Shown in pieces: positions 1-14,835 of a stretch of DNA of 64,000 bases. Source of the stretch: Tubiluchus corallicola. Taxonomy: Eukaryota > Priapulida > Priapulimorpha > Priapulimorphida > Tubiluchidae. The position numbers and the translations under genes are program-made. The notes under the pieces were generated by a model. The model did no database searches. It worked only from the letters and a program-made list of their open reading frames with translations, and was not told the origin of the DNA. The stretch covers positions 1 through 64,000 of the forward strand of contig JAQGDQ010000276.1 in the NCBI GenBank assembly GCA_030141605.1, written 5' to 3'. Each line of letters begins with the position of its first letter. Position 1 is the stretch's first letter.

Positions 1-1740
1 TAGTGTGTCGATGTGCTTCGTTCAGTTACGTATTGCTTGAGGCTTCTTTATACATGTATCTACAAAAGATGAACTCTCATCAAGAAGTGGCGTAGAATTA
101 AGAAAGAAAATGAAGCAACTCCTTTCTATTAATCAAGCTGCCTGATACAGAAAACTCGCCACGCCATGCTCAGCCTACTATTATTAGCTTTGTTAACAGC
201 GTCGGTGTTTACTAAAATTGTTATTGAATTGATATGAGTTGCTGCAGGTGTATACCTGTAAGTCTTTTGGAAAAAAACCGGTGCAATAATACTGAAATAA
301 TACAAGATAAATTTAGTGCAACCAATGGTTTACAGAAAGATAATTTTGAAAACTACCAAAATTTCTGCGCTGTAAAATTGCACGATAATTAGTCGACATT
401 TCTCAGTCATATTTTCAATATAAATAAAACTGTTTAGCATAATGTTATGACAAAAAGCCATAAACTTCAAAATAATATTGAGGTATTCGCTTAATATTGC
501 AATAATAGTAGTCACTAATACACGCAGCTTGCAACCACATACCAGGCAGATCCAGTTTCTTTTTTTAGTTTTATATAGACGTGTAGACAAGTATTGTTAA
601 GAACTAACATAGTTCCATGCATGCAGCGAAAGTCACTGGAGGCCAGTACAGAAATTTCTATCAAAGTGGTAATTATTTGATTAAAAATTGTAATTGAAGA
701 GCTTCATAATTCGCCTGAAAAGTAATAATGCTCACAGTTTATTTACAAACAATGTATATAGACCAAATCAAATTTCATATAGCGTAGGAACTGTTGAAAT
801 TTACATGTTTATTACGTTTTTAATTTTTTTAAATATTCGTTACATAGTAAATTTTTTGTAACGTCCTAACATGTGTGCCAATGTTGAATATTTGATGACA
901 TCTAGTTAACTAAAATAAAACTTAATTTCAAAAGATGAAATGTTGATTACAAGACTCGCTTTCTGGAAATGCAAAGAGTCGTTCTGAAGCATTTTTTCTT
1001 AGAATAAAGTCTATGAAATGGCAAATCTTAAGAGAGCACACAGTTATACAATGAATATCTTTTTTAAAATTTTAAGTTTGTGACTTGTTCCATTAATTTT
1101 TCGACTTTGCAAGGCTTACATAACTACCCTTACAGCATTATCACAATTACACCTCTGCAGAATTGGTATGCGTTCATTTCTGATAATTTTTATTATTAGT
1201 GATGCCTAATTGACTTAATCAACATAATTTAAATTGTATGGAGAAAGCTGAGAGAATGGCTTGTGTACTTTGCCGCATTTTACACTCTGCATACTCTACT
1301 CTACAGTATTTTGTATTTTTATTGATTACAGCTTTTAATAAGTCATGACAAATATTCGTTGTCATACTTTTATTAATTATAACAAAAACAGATTTTAGTG
1401 AGCGTTTGAAAAATCCTAGAACCAGTTTATTAAGGAGAAGGCTCGAATACATGTGTTTATAAAACTTGTTAAAATTAATATAACATTTTTTTATTTTTTG
1501 CAACCTATGACAATTTTATATGTAATATTGAAATTTCGTTTTCTTGATTAACTATTTACCGGAATAAAAAATTAGAATCCTGACGCGGAGGGTGATAAAT
1601 TTTAAAGTTCTTTTATGGCTCTGACTATACTCTAATAGCTATTTTGCGCCCGCAAGATTAGGCGCTGTCTACACAGATCACTGGGAATAAAAGAAACAAT
1701 AAAGTGGTTATTGTAATATTAAATCATAGTGTATTATTGA
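1..1740. other. Gene-free AT-rich DNA
   Basis: No reading frame here shows codon structure or family resemblance; the short open stretches are chance ORFs in AT-rich sequence. No repeat or RNA gene was recognised. Confidence 0.6.
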
Positions 1741-1744
1741 CTGC

Positions 1745-1945
1745 GCTATTGTCGCTAACGCCGGGTTGTGTGCATGGTGGGAAACCCGGCGGCCGGTTGT
1801 TATTCTTAATGAAGCCAGAATCTGATATATTCCAGATTTTCTGGCGAGACGAGATTATCCGCGAGGTACACATCAGAGTTGAGGTGCAAGCGCGCGTCGC
1901 GGATCTGTGCTCACCCGCGTTGCAAAACCTATAGTTCCACCTGTT
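1745..1945. other. GC- and CpG-rich island of about 200 bp
   Basis: Composition changes abruptly from AT-rich flanks to a block with many CpG dinucleotides (for example around 1885-1925). It contains an 8-bp-arm hairpin, GCCGGGTT...AACCCGGC. Both strands happen to be open over 75-80 codons, but neither frame resembles a known family and there is no clear start or splice context. It may be an unmethylated CpG island, a remnant of a GC-rich mobile element, or an unrecognised exon. Confidence 0.4.
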
Positions 1946-2618
<673 letters not shown>

Positions 2619-5600
2619 CATTGTCCAAATTTATCATTGCGAAGTTTTTGCTGTAATACATGCCGTAAGATAAACGTCTCCGAAAATAAAACCATCTTTG
2701 AGAAACGTTATATATATATAATTTCTCAACAGTGTAACAATGTTCAGTTTCAAAGGTTTGCAATATAAGAACACGTTCAACACACTTGAATAGTCAACTC
2801 AATATTTATATACGTGATAGTTATTGCATATGATTCTATCAACGATAACACAGACATTTACTTTATAAAATTAGACTTCTATATGAGAATTACATCCATG
2901 CGGAGGGCTCAAAAGAATAAAACGCCACTATAAGCTCTGCACTTAATATACCATTTCAACTCTTTAAAAACACAAGTCAAGTAAAACTGTAAATGAGTTT
3001 ATATAGTTTTTGTTATTTATATTACCCACCCTCAAAGCTTTTTTCCACCTATAAATGTTGTTGACAAAAAGTGACATGATTAGTAGTGAACTGTGTATGT
3101 TTGTAAAAAAATCTGCATACCAGCGTCGGTCATGCAGACTCTGCATGCAAACGTCATGCAATGTGCGGCACAAAACATTTCAGTTTTTCGCTAATGCCTT
3201 CACCTTACATACAAAAAATCCACAGGCTGTAATTTATGTCTGTCATAATTTTATAAGCACGCAGCGTGAAATAACCCTGCATTAATAATGGTTAGCCGTC
3301 TGATTTTTTGCGTTTGAGTGTCACTATAAACCCCACCTCCGACATGTTGTCCGAATAATAAATTTATATATTTTCCACCCTTTGGTTTTCAAAACTATTT
3401 TTAGTGTCGAAAGATACAGTAAGTAACACTTAAAAATTCACACGAAAAGATTAAATTTAATCACAGTGATTATGATCAGTGACAGTGAGATGACCATGCT
3501 AATCACGTTGCAGACTGTAGACTGAATAACGAATCTTTAAAATCCATTATTCATAAATGTAAATGAAGGTGCATGATATATACGCTGGACTGTCAGACAA
3601 CGTTGCTGCTGGAGCATATACAACAAATTAAACTTGGTTATTTAAATAATTCAGACGGTCAAGTTCACTGAAGTTTGTTATGATTGTCCCGGGCAAAGAA
3701 ACCCGTATACAGATGGTAAATAAGATTATTATTAGCTACGCGTTGTGAACAAATTAGATTTTCGAATGTTGTCGGGCGGTTAGCCTGTATAAGGCGCAGG
3801 CAGAGCAGATGCTATGAGTCCTAATAAAAATTAAAACAAGCTATTAATATTTTACAGTAATTTAAGAAACATTAGAATGCATTAAATGTGCACCACTAAT
3901 TTGAAGCTCGAGCTGCTATAGACAAGAGTTACTCTTGAAATCGCCGAGTGTGCAGGGAATATTGCTTACTATATTGTCTAATTATTGTCCACGGAATGTT
4001 GGCCAGGCTTGAGTGTGAAGCTGAGAGCCATATGGCACAACACTGTAGCACTGTAACCACTGAAAACAAAGGGTGACCAGGGAATAGTATTATTATATGC
4101 AGGGAGCTCAGTTACGAATTAAGTCTTGTGATTTGAGGAAAAAATCCTTTGAAGAAATTTGCCGCTGCTTTCTACTTCCTGATTCAACTCTATAATTTCA
4201 AAAGCCGTGATTAATTGTTAGAATTTATCATTGCAATATATCTTGATAAGGCATCTTTAGCATTCGCTTGAAACAAGTCGTTTGGCACCATTCTAATTAA
4301 GTGTCACACTTTTTGTTTGAAACAGGTATATAATTTTTATAGTTTTAATCTCTACAACACGACTGAAGCGCCTTTTAGAGAAGTTAATTGAACGTTTGCA
4401 TAATTACATCAAAAATTTCGCGAAAATGCCACGCAGGCAAGACTTGAATTACAGTTGAAATTTACTTAAATATGTACAAATTATTAAAACATATTGGTTG
4501 CCAAGAAATTGCATGTATTACTAAATAAGAGAGATCAATTTTTACGTTCTCAAGAAAATATTTAACGGACCTTTATGTAGTGGTATATACACATAATAGA
4601 AATAAACTTTTACAATTGTTAATACGTAGAAAAGCTGAAAATTCAAAAATGTTAGCCTTTTAGGTATTTATACATAATTGATAAAAAATTTTAACAATAT
4701 TGCTTTAGCAGTTACAATAAGTAGAACTTGTCATTTGTGGATTTTAGCTGCAACATTTCGTTTACACCTTGCAAATGTTAGTAAATCTGGCCTGACATTA
4801 CAGGTAGCACAAATACATTGTTAAGTGCACATATATAGTAGACATGTAGCGTCACTACAAGAATAAAGCAATTGTTAATAAGAGAAAAATTTTCATACAA
4901 TTATGTAGTTCTCAATCCGAAAATATGTACTTTTATTGTAAAAACATTTGCAGGTAATCTTCTCGGTAATGAGCAAGCTTCTCGAAAAGATGTTTTAGAA
5001 ACAAGTCTTTCAAAGAACGCTTCAGAAAACTAAATAAAACTGAAAATGCTTATCATAATACTTGAACAACTGGGCAATATTGGAGTAGCCTACCCATACA
5101 TTGTTCAACTTAATGCTATGAAAGCGCTGAAGCCGATATACAGTCTGTAAAAAGCATTATTATCTTAAGGGTATGAAAAACGCTTTTAAGCAGAAAGTAA
5201 GAACACAAAATGCATTCATTAATTGTTTTTTGTAGGATTTCCTTGCACGTAATGGTTACTCAAGATCTTTGAAAAACGGTACAATTTTACATTAAAAGAG
5301 TTATATTAAACGAACTATTAACTGTACAAGGCTATTATTTTAACAATATTCTTGTTTGATTAAATGGATTTTTATTGTTGTTTCCAGAATCTGAATATAG
5401 ATAGCCGCACAGCGCCAGGAAGAATTACACATCGTTGAAAACTTCTAGCAATCTAGTTATGTTGCATCACGCGGAACTTTTTATGAAAAACAAAAAAACA
5501 TGCTTACGAACAAAACTGAGAGTAAATTTATTCTCTGTTTTTTATACTACGAAGACCTAGACTGTGATTATTAATTTCAATATACGTAACAGTGTAGACC

Positions 5601-6709
5601 TAGTACGTATAATACTTCGTGTGATGTTGTAGTCACGCCAGGAAGTAAAAAATTATTCTTGTCAGATGAATGATCTGACTGTTTACCTAAACGTTTATTT
5701 TAGAATAAAATTATCATTACATTACCTGCTGCTTGCGATTTACGTTGGAGTGGGCAGACTTAACAGACACTGTATGTAGCGCAGCATATTTAAAAAACAG
5801 AAAACTTTTTTTTCTAAATTGGTTAAAATCTTTTTAGGTAAACTTAATTATGTCATTGTTAATAAACTATTAACGCCTTCATTTATTGATTTCAAAAGCG
5901 GCTTCTTTCTTTTTGTTCTTTTGACTTCTGCTTTACCGGAACTCATCAAGCTCAGTTTACGGCATATATAACCAGCATCGTATCCAAAACGCTCAGAAAT
6001 TGTAATTTAGCCTCACAGCCTGTGGACCGATTGCTCACTTTTGTTCTACCACACGTGACTAGCTGTTAAGGGGATCAAAGCTTGGGGATTAAGCTTCAGT
6101 AAATAAACGATAAATCAACCGAGATGGATCTTCCAATCTGGCTTGAACTGGCTTCACCTGAACTCACGTGTCGGCCCGACAAAATCGAAAATAATAGTAA
6201 AGTTAGTATACTAACCCAAAAGTAGTAGCAGTAGTAGTAATTTATTGACCAATGAAAATAACAGCACACAGTATTAACGGACCATCACCAACAAATACGC
6301 ATAGCAAACTTAATTAGCAACAATCAAAAATCACAAACAACTTAAGACTTACTAATACTATTCACTAGCATGGGATTGCAAATTTAATACAAAATAAAAA
6401 ACAATTTAAAGTAGCCTACCTGAATAAACGTAAGGGATCAGTTGCAAATTTTACGCCGAAATCGGCTCTTATTTAAACAGCTCCTGCAAATTATTAAACC
6501 CCGGCCGCGCTTAGCTCTGGCATTCTCTGTAATAACACAATGCAGCACTACATGCTCCTCTACCTGGACTAGATCGGTTCAGGAAAGGACAAAGTCTCCT
6601 ATTGTGAAGAATAGGAGGCCTAGCCCATCTTCCAGTCACCGCTATCAAAGGATACGAAGAAACATGAACCAACTAACGTTAATCTTCAAGGAATCAACGT
6701 TTTGTCAAA
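2619..6709. other. Gene-free AT-rich DNA
   Basis: Over 4 kb with only short chance reading frames; no transposon ends, RNA genes or conserved protein segments recognised. Confidence 0.55.
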
Positions 6710-7176
6710 AGATGACTTCACACAATTTACACCAGTAGTACATTTACGCATTACACATTTTGCGAGTAAAATTTCTCTGCTAATGTACACTTGCGAACTA
6801 AAACATTTGTTCCATGGAAAGGTAAATGCTATGGCATATAGCAAAGAAATTTTATTAGCAAAATGTACCACTGTCGAAATGTGTACCGACGCACTGTACC
6901 ACATGTGAACCGAAACACTTCGTTAAGGAATAAGGTAATAACATAAAAAAGACAATTTACTGATGAAGTGCACCACTAGTGAAGTATGTACTGACAAACT
7001 GTACCAATTGCGAAATGTACCATTGGCATACCTCTGGCAAAGTGCATACTGGCGAACTGCATTACTGATGAAATGCGCAACTGGCGAACTGTACAAGTGG
7101 CGAAATGTACCACTGGCACTCTGTGCCACCGACGAAATACATCATTGGTGAACTGTACCACTGGCGAAATAGATAC
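6710..7176. repeat. Imperfect palindrome with arms built of a 16-bp tandem repeat (foldback-like)
   Basis: A long imperfect inverted repeat is centred on TTCCATGGAA near 6811: the segment at 6755-6787 is close to the reverse complement of that at 6836-6868. Outside the hairpin, both arms carry copies of a degenerate unit, TGGCGAA(C/A)TGTACCAC, inverted relative to each other. The right arm is much longer: about eight consecutive exact 16-bp units run from about 7048 to 7175, with older ones from 6858. This architecture resembles foldback elements with repeat-containing arms. No transposase is present and no target duplication was resolved. Confidence 0.7.
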
Positions 7177-9898
7177 CTAATATACATTATTATATAACAT
7201 AAATGTTATATTTATATCTGTAATACAAAATCTTGGGTTTACTCCGGGCACCTCATATCTTACCATTAAAAAATGAGCATGTCATGTAATATAGAGTTTA
7301 AAGTAAGGCAGACAAAAAACGTTCGGACATGTTGTGACCCTTACACTCATGTTAGCTAATGACAGATCTTCATTCTTCAGTCTGTACGTGTCAGACGGTA
7401 TGACGAATTTTGCTTTGGAACAAGAAACACTGTCAACATCTCGTAATTTATCGCATTCTTGCAGTGATTGTGTAACATCATTAATTGTTATAATTCAACA
7501 AGTTATATATAAAACAGTCTTATCAGGCCTATGCCGCAAAGTTTTCCCATTAATATGCCCAAGGCTGTAGGTGTAAAATCAGGCCACTCGGTGTAATAAA
7601 ATGGTCATTTTTCATTGGCGAGGAATACCACTTTACAATGTGACAGGTGCGCATAACGTCAAATTTCTCTATATCATTGTCGCCAATTTGATTTATCACT
7701 ATGAACTGGTTTTCGTTTTATCAAAAGATGGATTACAGAGTTTTCTTCTGTTGACTTGAGCAGGTTAGCACAAACTTCTTTACAGATAAGTTGTGTTCTA
7801 CAATGGTAGAATATTTAAGGTTTAGGCCTATAAAAACATACAGATACGCTGTGCAAAATCCATCTCTAGATCCTATTATCCAAAACCATGTAGTAGTTGC
7901 AAATCTAGCTCTAGCAAAAATTAACGCATTTTTGTCTGTTTTGGCACCAAATTTGAAAAGACCAAAATAGTTATTAATGTATTTATTATCACCTAAGCTT
8001 AGGAAATTTAAGACTTACTTTTATCTAACAAAATTCGAACAAAATTACCTTTGCAGAAAAAGTCCAAATAAAGTGCAAGAGATATAGGAAAAGAGTACAT
8101 TCTAATTAAAAACTAAAAAGAAGCATAACTCATATCTATGTAGAGTGTCTTGCGGGACATCTGGATAATGCACCACTATAACAGCATGGGATGTTCGCGA
8201 ATTAGTGTTTTTATACACCTCGGCTCTCTTCAAGCCACGATCCAGCACTTAACAGCGTGGCTATTCAATGATACATATAGTGCGTATGTGTACATATAGT
8301 TGCAAAATGGACCGTAGTCTATCACATGATCAACGATACCCTTCGCAGATGAGATATTGAGCCGGTACAAATATTCGGGTGTTTTATTCCTCAACGAAAA
8401 TTAATACTGATTTGCAAATAATGCTTACTCTTGCAAATAAACAAAATCATTACACAAATTTTTTACACAAGCTAACGTTTATGTGCTTAAAAGTTTAAAG
8501 TTCGTGTATTGTAGCAGTTATGATTCTTAGGGCAGTTTGCGTCAGGTATGTATTTGTAAATGCAGGTTCTCTTTAGATAATTTGTGCTCGTAAGTTCGCG
8601 GTTAGCGCCACTTTGGTAAAGCTGTGACAAGCCTTGAGAACGCTATCGACAATTTAGTCACCCTAATTATAATTACATCTACAGGTGTTACCATGCAGTC
8701 ATTACCTGCCGCACACGTGCCACCATGGTGTCAGCTGCCTTAAACTATCATCATCTAATTACCGCTGCATAATCGTGTAAAGGGTAAATCAGAATACTTG
8801 CGCAAACACAAAGTCCTTTTTAGGTCTTTTTACACCTTATGTGACAAACATTTTATTATTTTGTGTTTGCGCAACAACTTGGGCCAGTGCTAGAGCCATT
8901 TGCACTGCAGTACTGCTTAGGCACATACGTCCAACACTTGAACTTCACGATACCCGATGCCCTGTGGCTCGAAATAAAAAGTGCTAACGATAAGATTTGT
9001 TTAGCTCAATAAGCCTCGCTTGGCTGCAATGGAATATGGACAAGTGCTTCCTTTACTTCTGCCTAACAACGTACGTATAAGGGAGCAATCCGAGCAAAAT
9101 ACTTTTTAGCACAACTGTTGACTGGGCGATAAGGCAGATGGACATAGTCTACCAAAAAGTGACCAGAAATGTCAGCCAAATCATCGTTTAGAGCAAAATA
9201 ATCTTTCAGAGCAGAAGAGGCCTATATATAAGTGGATTTTAATTTATGTGGTACTCATAATATTATCAAGAAAGGCTTTATTAAGGCGATTATTTTTTAC
9301 TCTTTGAAGGCATTTCTGTCACAGGTAATTAAATAAAATAACAGTATAAGCCTGGCTGACTCAATTCAGGCTTGTCTGACACAGAATCTGAATGGTCACC
9401 ATTGGATGAACTCTCTGTCTCCAATGATAGGGATTTCCTCCATTCTTCTGATTAACATACCGTAATTATATATATGCATAATACATAATTATTTTATTTG
9501 CTTTCGTCTTATTCCCCTATCCCTTTTCTTCTTTTCTTTTTTCTCTTTATTTCCTATCTTCTGTGCCCTCCTCATCTCCTCTCATTGCACAATCAATTGT
9601 ACAATTTTCTCAGCTAAAGCACGGGGGGGGGGGGATTGTACTGTGACGAAAGCAAGGCGATTAATAGTGATTTGAAAATACCACATATCACTGCCGGAAC
9701 CATTACCAACTACGGCGAAGTCACTGTTGCTGTTGCCACTGCTACCAATTTCTAGATTTCGAACTGTGTAGGTTAAAAGATGAATGAAAACTTAGTAAGC
9801 GTATAGTACACCTTAGAACAAAAAAGAGTTACAATAGTAAAAAAACTACAATAGGATGATGGTGCTGTCATGACGGCAGTGACGGTAATGGCTGTGGT
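7177..9898. other. Gene-free DNA
   Basis: No gene supported. It includes a perfect 15-bp inverted repeat (8798-8812 / 8860-8874), annotated separately, and a short poly-G tract near 9625. Confidence 0.55.
8798..8874. repeat. Perfect 15-bp inverted repeat with 47-nt loop
   Basis: TTGCGCAAACACAAA at 8798-8812 is exactly complementary to the sequence at 8860-8874. It could be a small hairpin RNA, a protein-binding site pair, or the core of a short MITE; no target duplication was resolved. Confidence 0.6.
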
Positions 9899-9899
9899 C

Positions 9900-9991
<92 letters not shown>

Positions 9992-9992
9992 C

Positions 9993-10024
<32 letters not shown>

Positions 10025-10027
10025 AAT
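9900..10027. repeat. (ATG)n microsatellite
   Basis: About 42 ATG units with one CATG interruption near 9990. It generates artificial poly-Met, poly-His and poly-Ile frames. Confidence 0.98.
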
Positions 10028-10085
10028 GAATACTTTGATGAGGGCAACAATAATGAAGATGATAAATGATAGTTTCCATTTCCAA

Positions 10086-10208
10086 TCGAGTATTATCCAA
10101 TCGCCTAGTGGCACAGAAACCTGAAAGGTTTTAAACAAATCACTCGCCTATTTTTGCTGTTCAAAAATTAAATGGTCGACTATTATGCAATCGCATAGTG
10201 GCACAGAA
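10086..10208 (+). repeat. Two direct copies of a 33-bp segment, 90 bp apart
   Basis: 10086-10118 and 10176-10208 share about 30 of 33 positions, including the invariant core TAGTGGCACAGAA. This is a small degenerate duplication next to the ATG microsatellite, with no coding content. Confidence 0.7.
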
Positions 10209-10686
10209 TGTTGAAACGACATTGACCGGAAAGGTTTCTGTATTTGATATAAGCACCAGCACTGTGAAGAAATGAAAATATTAAAGAAAATGTAATTTAA
10301 ACCTAATAACTCGAAAAACGAAAGGCACAAATAGTAAGTAACCGCAGCGAAATAACTGATTTTGTATTTAGAAAAGCGTTAGCGATATAGTACAGAATGC
10401 AGATGAATACTACTGTAGGCTAGAAGAAATTAAAATTCGATCAGTGTTGTTGTAACGACCTACTAATATTGGTAAAACATTCTGTAATTTCCATTCTTCT
10501 CCTACATACCAAATTTGCACTGGTCTGCTGTCCATGTGGTTGAAATTTAACTTAATTGAATTTGAAATTGAACTTTTTAATTAAATTAATACTGCCGTAA
10601 TTGAATTACTAATTTGCCACAAACTTAAAATAAACATCTTAGTAACGGCAGTAGCGTATACGTTCACTTTGTAAAGTACAAAGTTG

Positions 10687-10718
10687 GTTAGAAAGTCAGA
10701 AAGTTAGAAAGTTAGAAA
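10687..10718 (+). repeat. Four-copy 8-bp tandem repeat
   Basis: GTTAGAAA occurs four times head to tail with one substitution in the second unit. Confidence 0.85.
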
Positions 10719-12161
10719 CTTAAAAAAATCATTTAATTTTGTATACTATAAGTTATTTATATATATATTTATATGCTGAGTAACATCTATGTCTTTTTAC
10801 TGCACTTTTAAAACTGTTGAATGTTTTTATTAGTGTGATTTTGGTTTGATGACACATGTTCACTTGCACGAACAATGAAGTGTCTATGACGTTACCGAGT
10901 TCGCAAGGCTGAATTTAAAGTAAGTTAGATGGTCGAATGTTACAGGAAATATCCAACTGATGTAGATAAATCCACAGATTACGTACAGGCTGTCCACTAA
11001 ATATCCACATAAATTATATATTGCTCAAGTTATTATACATGGTTCTTTCTGCACGTGTGCCATAATGTATTGTATTTTTGGTCAATAAACTTGATCGTTA
11101 TACTATGGAAGGAAAATCCTATAACTAGCCTTTTTGTACCTAGGATCATCTGTTTAAAAATTAGTGACAACGCGAAATTATTTGTAGGCCAACACAATTA
11201 TTTTGGTATTTCAGGCAGTGTTTACTTAATGTAGCTTTTTGCAGGATCGGAATCTAGTTAATTATCAAGGATAATTTAACAGTACCCATGACTTTTCCCC
11301 TCAACTATATAAAGAAATAGTCGGAACAAAACAGCAGACAAACCGAAGCAGTTTTCCCGATGGTCATTCATCCATTTGCTGATTAAGCTGTCACTTAAAG
11401 ATAAAGAAAAGACACTTTCAAAAAAGTACGTCTCTACAAACTTTCCACACAAAGTTATATTACTTGGGATTACGCGTACTTGCTTGAAAGCCTTACGTAA
11501 CTAGAAAAGAAAATTCCTAATAACTCTAAGTGTTTAACTGGTAAAATGTCATTGACTCACCTTCCCAGTGGGTTCACACTGCCTCACTAAAAAGCCTGGT
11601 TTTAATCTTGTCGACAAGATACAATAATTAATACTTGCTTAGCTTGTGAAGTGTGTGCTACGAATGCTCTGATTATTTTTTAAAATTTTGCGCAATGTTA
11701 TCTAAACTTGTTTCAAGCCATCAAAATGGTTGCGCCTATAACTGTCATCACTGGAGTTTAAATTTTTAAGTTTTATGCAGCATTCCTACTAATACAGACT
11801 TTATGCGCAGTTAAGCAGTGTGTAAATGACACAAAGTGTTTTTTTCTAGTTTTATATAAGTAAAGCACGTTGCTTGTGCTTTAAGCTTGACTGTCAAGGT
11901 CTAGCTAGTTGCAGCCATTTGTAAACAAAAGCGCGACTAGTCAAGTGTAGCGTGCAATTCTCTAAATGGTAAGATTTTCTGTTTTCTGCACAATATTTTT
12001 CGTTTTTCTACTTCGTATTGCACATCACTGAAGTTACACTGATATACCTGAAAAGCTATGTCAGCTAACGGGTTAAAGAATCCTAGGAATTTTGGCGACT
12101 GGCCTACAAAAATTCGCCCTTTCGTGACTTATTTTGGCGTGTTATCACCCAGAATCTAGTC

Positions 12162-12180
12162 ACTAGTCGTGACGACTAGT
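12162..12180. repeat. Perfect 19-bp palindrome
   Basis: ACTAGTCGT-G-ACGACTAGT, nine-base arms around one central base. It contains overlapping TGACG/CGTCA half-sites of the bZIP type, but no neighbouring gene supports a regulatory role. Confidence 0.6.
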
Positions 12181-14835
12181 AAAAATCGATTCATAGACGC
12201 CTAATAGCAAAAACCAATCATAAAAAATTAGCAGCAGGCCCTGTTCCTAAATGACTCGTTTAACCTAACCTGACCTATTTTTAATTAAAATCTCCATGTT
12301 TCAAAGCGACGAACAACAGATTCGTCCAAATTAAGAGACCCACCTAAAAACTGCTAAGCTACGTTAACATCGAATACTACTTCATGTAAGCATAAATGCT
12401 GACTGATTTATCTCTACATTTAAATTAAAAGTAAATGAGCTTAGACAATCAGAAGCGACTAAAATGTTTGCTTAGGGAAATCAGACTAGACTGCTAATTT
12501 TGTATATGGTAGGCTGTTATTCAGTATACTTGCAAGAAGAACACTATACTTTCTAGGAGGTTAAAAAGGAACAGAACGATGCTCCCTACATTGCGCTAAT
12601 CACTGTGTCATCAAATTTTGTACATAGCTATGGAAATTACAAGTAAACAAGTAATATTGCTGTTTATATTTCGAAACAAAATACATTAACAACATATTAT
12701 ATAATGACTCAGTATCGACAGAAATAAATTCTGCCCAAAAGAAACAGGAAAATATATAATTCTGCAATAATACTTACAAGAGCTTACATTCGATGTAATG
12801 CAACAGTTACAAATGCTGCAATTTGCCTCTATAGGTTAATGCGTAATACAAGTCTTAAAGGCTTGGCTGTCTACCTCGCTTGATAATTAAAAACTCTCAT
12901 AAAATATTGTAAGGTGTAATGTTGCTGCTCATTACACAAAAAAAATAGCTTTTTATGACCATTTAGGCTTGACACAATTATTACAAATCTAATTGTGTCC
13001 ATTCTTCTACCAGTTAAATTGTCGCTTTTACTGCGACTTACTGCAGACATTTAACTGATATTCTTTTTGGGAGTAATCTATAATACGATTAATAAACGTT
13101 TACATGATACGTCAGCAAATTCTACCATGTCACATGTATCTCAAAGTTGACAATGTTTGACATTGCTCATTATATTTCAAAAATCCGTTTTGCTTATTCC
13201 AAACTAAAACCTAAACAATTAAGTATAGGTGGAAAGCTGAATGTTTCTACCTATCTGCCTATAGAGGTAATTAAGTATATTTAAGTGTAGGAAAAGGTAA
13301 AGGGGTATAATAAGCTAGAAAGTCTTAACTAAAGTTAATCACATTAAAGTCCAATATAGTTATCGAGTTGTGTTATTGACGTTATTTATGGATTGTACTA
13401 CAAACAGCATTTTATATTAAGCTTTCCAAAGAAGACCCCGCAACAAAAGAAAAAGCTGATGTGTTTGCAGAAATGCTTGGCATCGCTCCCCAGAGCCTGA
13501 AGCATGATCATTTCAAGTCACGTCTACCATAGGCAGCGTAATTGCATAGTAGACTTACGTACAGTAGATTTACGAGTGTAATTCCATGCAACTATAGTTA
13601 CTAAACTCCTAGTGGCATTCTTAATTATAATGTCTGCTGTAAAAGTGGGTACATTTATATCCGCGAGGAGATACTGTACACTTACCGCATACTTACCTCC
13701 TTTAAAAACCACGATACAGTACGCCACGCACTACTATGTTACACAACATGGAAAACCTATTTGGGCGCCTTTCTAGTTTGCAGCTACCAAAGTTTATGAT
13801 AATCTGCGATTTGAAAGAAATGGGGGGGGGTAAATGACTGCATTTTCGTTGTTTCAGCCAAATGTGTAACCATAATAGGTCTAGATTCGCATTATGCATT
13901 GGAAAATACATTTAAAGAAAAATTTACTTATTCAATGGAATCCTTGCATCTAATAATTTTAGTAGTGCGCAACGTGTGTCTAGTTAAAAAGACTAAATAG
14001 AAAAGTGATCTTTGAAACAATATTACAAGTTATGACATGGTGTAAATATCTGCGTAGGTTGAACTAGATATTGCGGAAACACGTGTAAACTACATACATC
14101 AGCAATATTGTACGCTGTACAATAATAAAGGCGGTTGTCATAAGTATGCTTAACATTTATAAGCAAATGTAGCTAAAAATATCTTAAGGTACGTTCTAGA
14201 TGTACTAGCGACAGATTTATTAATTGTACTATCTGTAACAGTACCTACACATAATCATGCTAACCGGATTTCACATGAAATGAAAGAGATATGCAGAAAC
14301 TATCGATCGAGTCTAAAAAATGCAATAATGGAAAGCAAGACGGAATTAACCAAACTATAATAATTATATAAAATCGGTTTAACAGTTAAGCTACTGCTTT
14401 TAAAAACTAGCTGCAACCACCTTATCGACCATATTCAAAATGGCGGCCATATGATATTCGATTAATCGCCTAGAATCCATACATGATGACAATACATACT
14501 GATGAAACTAAAACACGCCTTTTCTCCTAGCTAGTATATAACTTCAACAAAATCTGGATATCCACTTATTGTAAAAAGATACTTTGCCACACAGACCAAT
14601 AAGACATATTTCTTAATTGCTTTAACCCATCCCATTCAGTCATGAAGAGCAAGGCAACTAAGCCTATAAATGCCTCATGATGAGAACTACTGATACTGTT
14701 GTTGATGCTGCTGCTGCTGTCGTTGTTGTCGTAGTAGTTGTGTTGTGTTGTTGTTACAGCAGTAAATAAACAAAAATTAAAATTAACGAGTTTTGGTGAA
14801 ATCGGAACAGCCAATCACCTTAAGTTCATGAAATT

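Larger units (their letters stand above)
10209..14835. other. Gene-free AT-rich DNA
   Basis: No gene supported. It contains four units of an 8-bp tandem repeat (10687-10718), a perfect palindrome at 12162-12180 and a GCT/GTT-rich stretch near 14695-14755. Reading frames in this interval lack any recognised family. Confidence 0.55.

Noticed and set aside
1704-1934. 76-codon ORF in the CpG-rich block
   Set aside because: The opposite strand is equally open and no family match or start context was seen.
7048-7176. Regularly spaced 16-bp repeats as a CRISPR-like array
   Set aside because: Units are contiguous with no spacers, degenerate, and in eukaryotic DNA.
9773-10138. Poly-His, poly-Met and poly-Ile frames
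   Set aside because: Artefacts of the ATG microsatellite.
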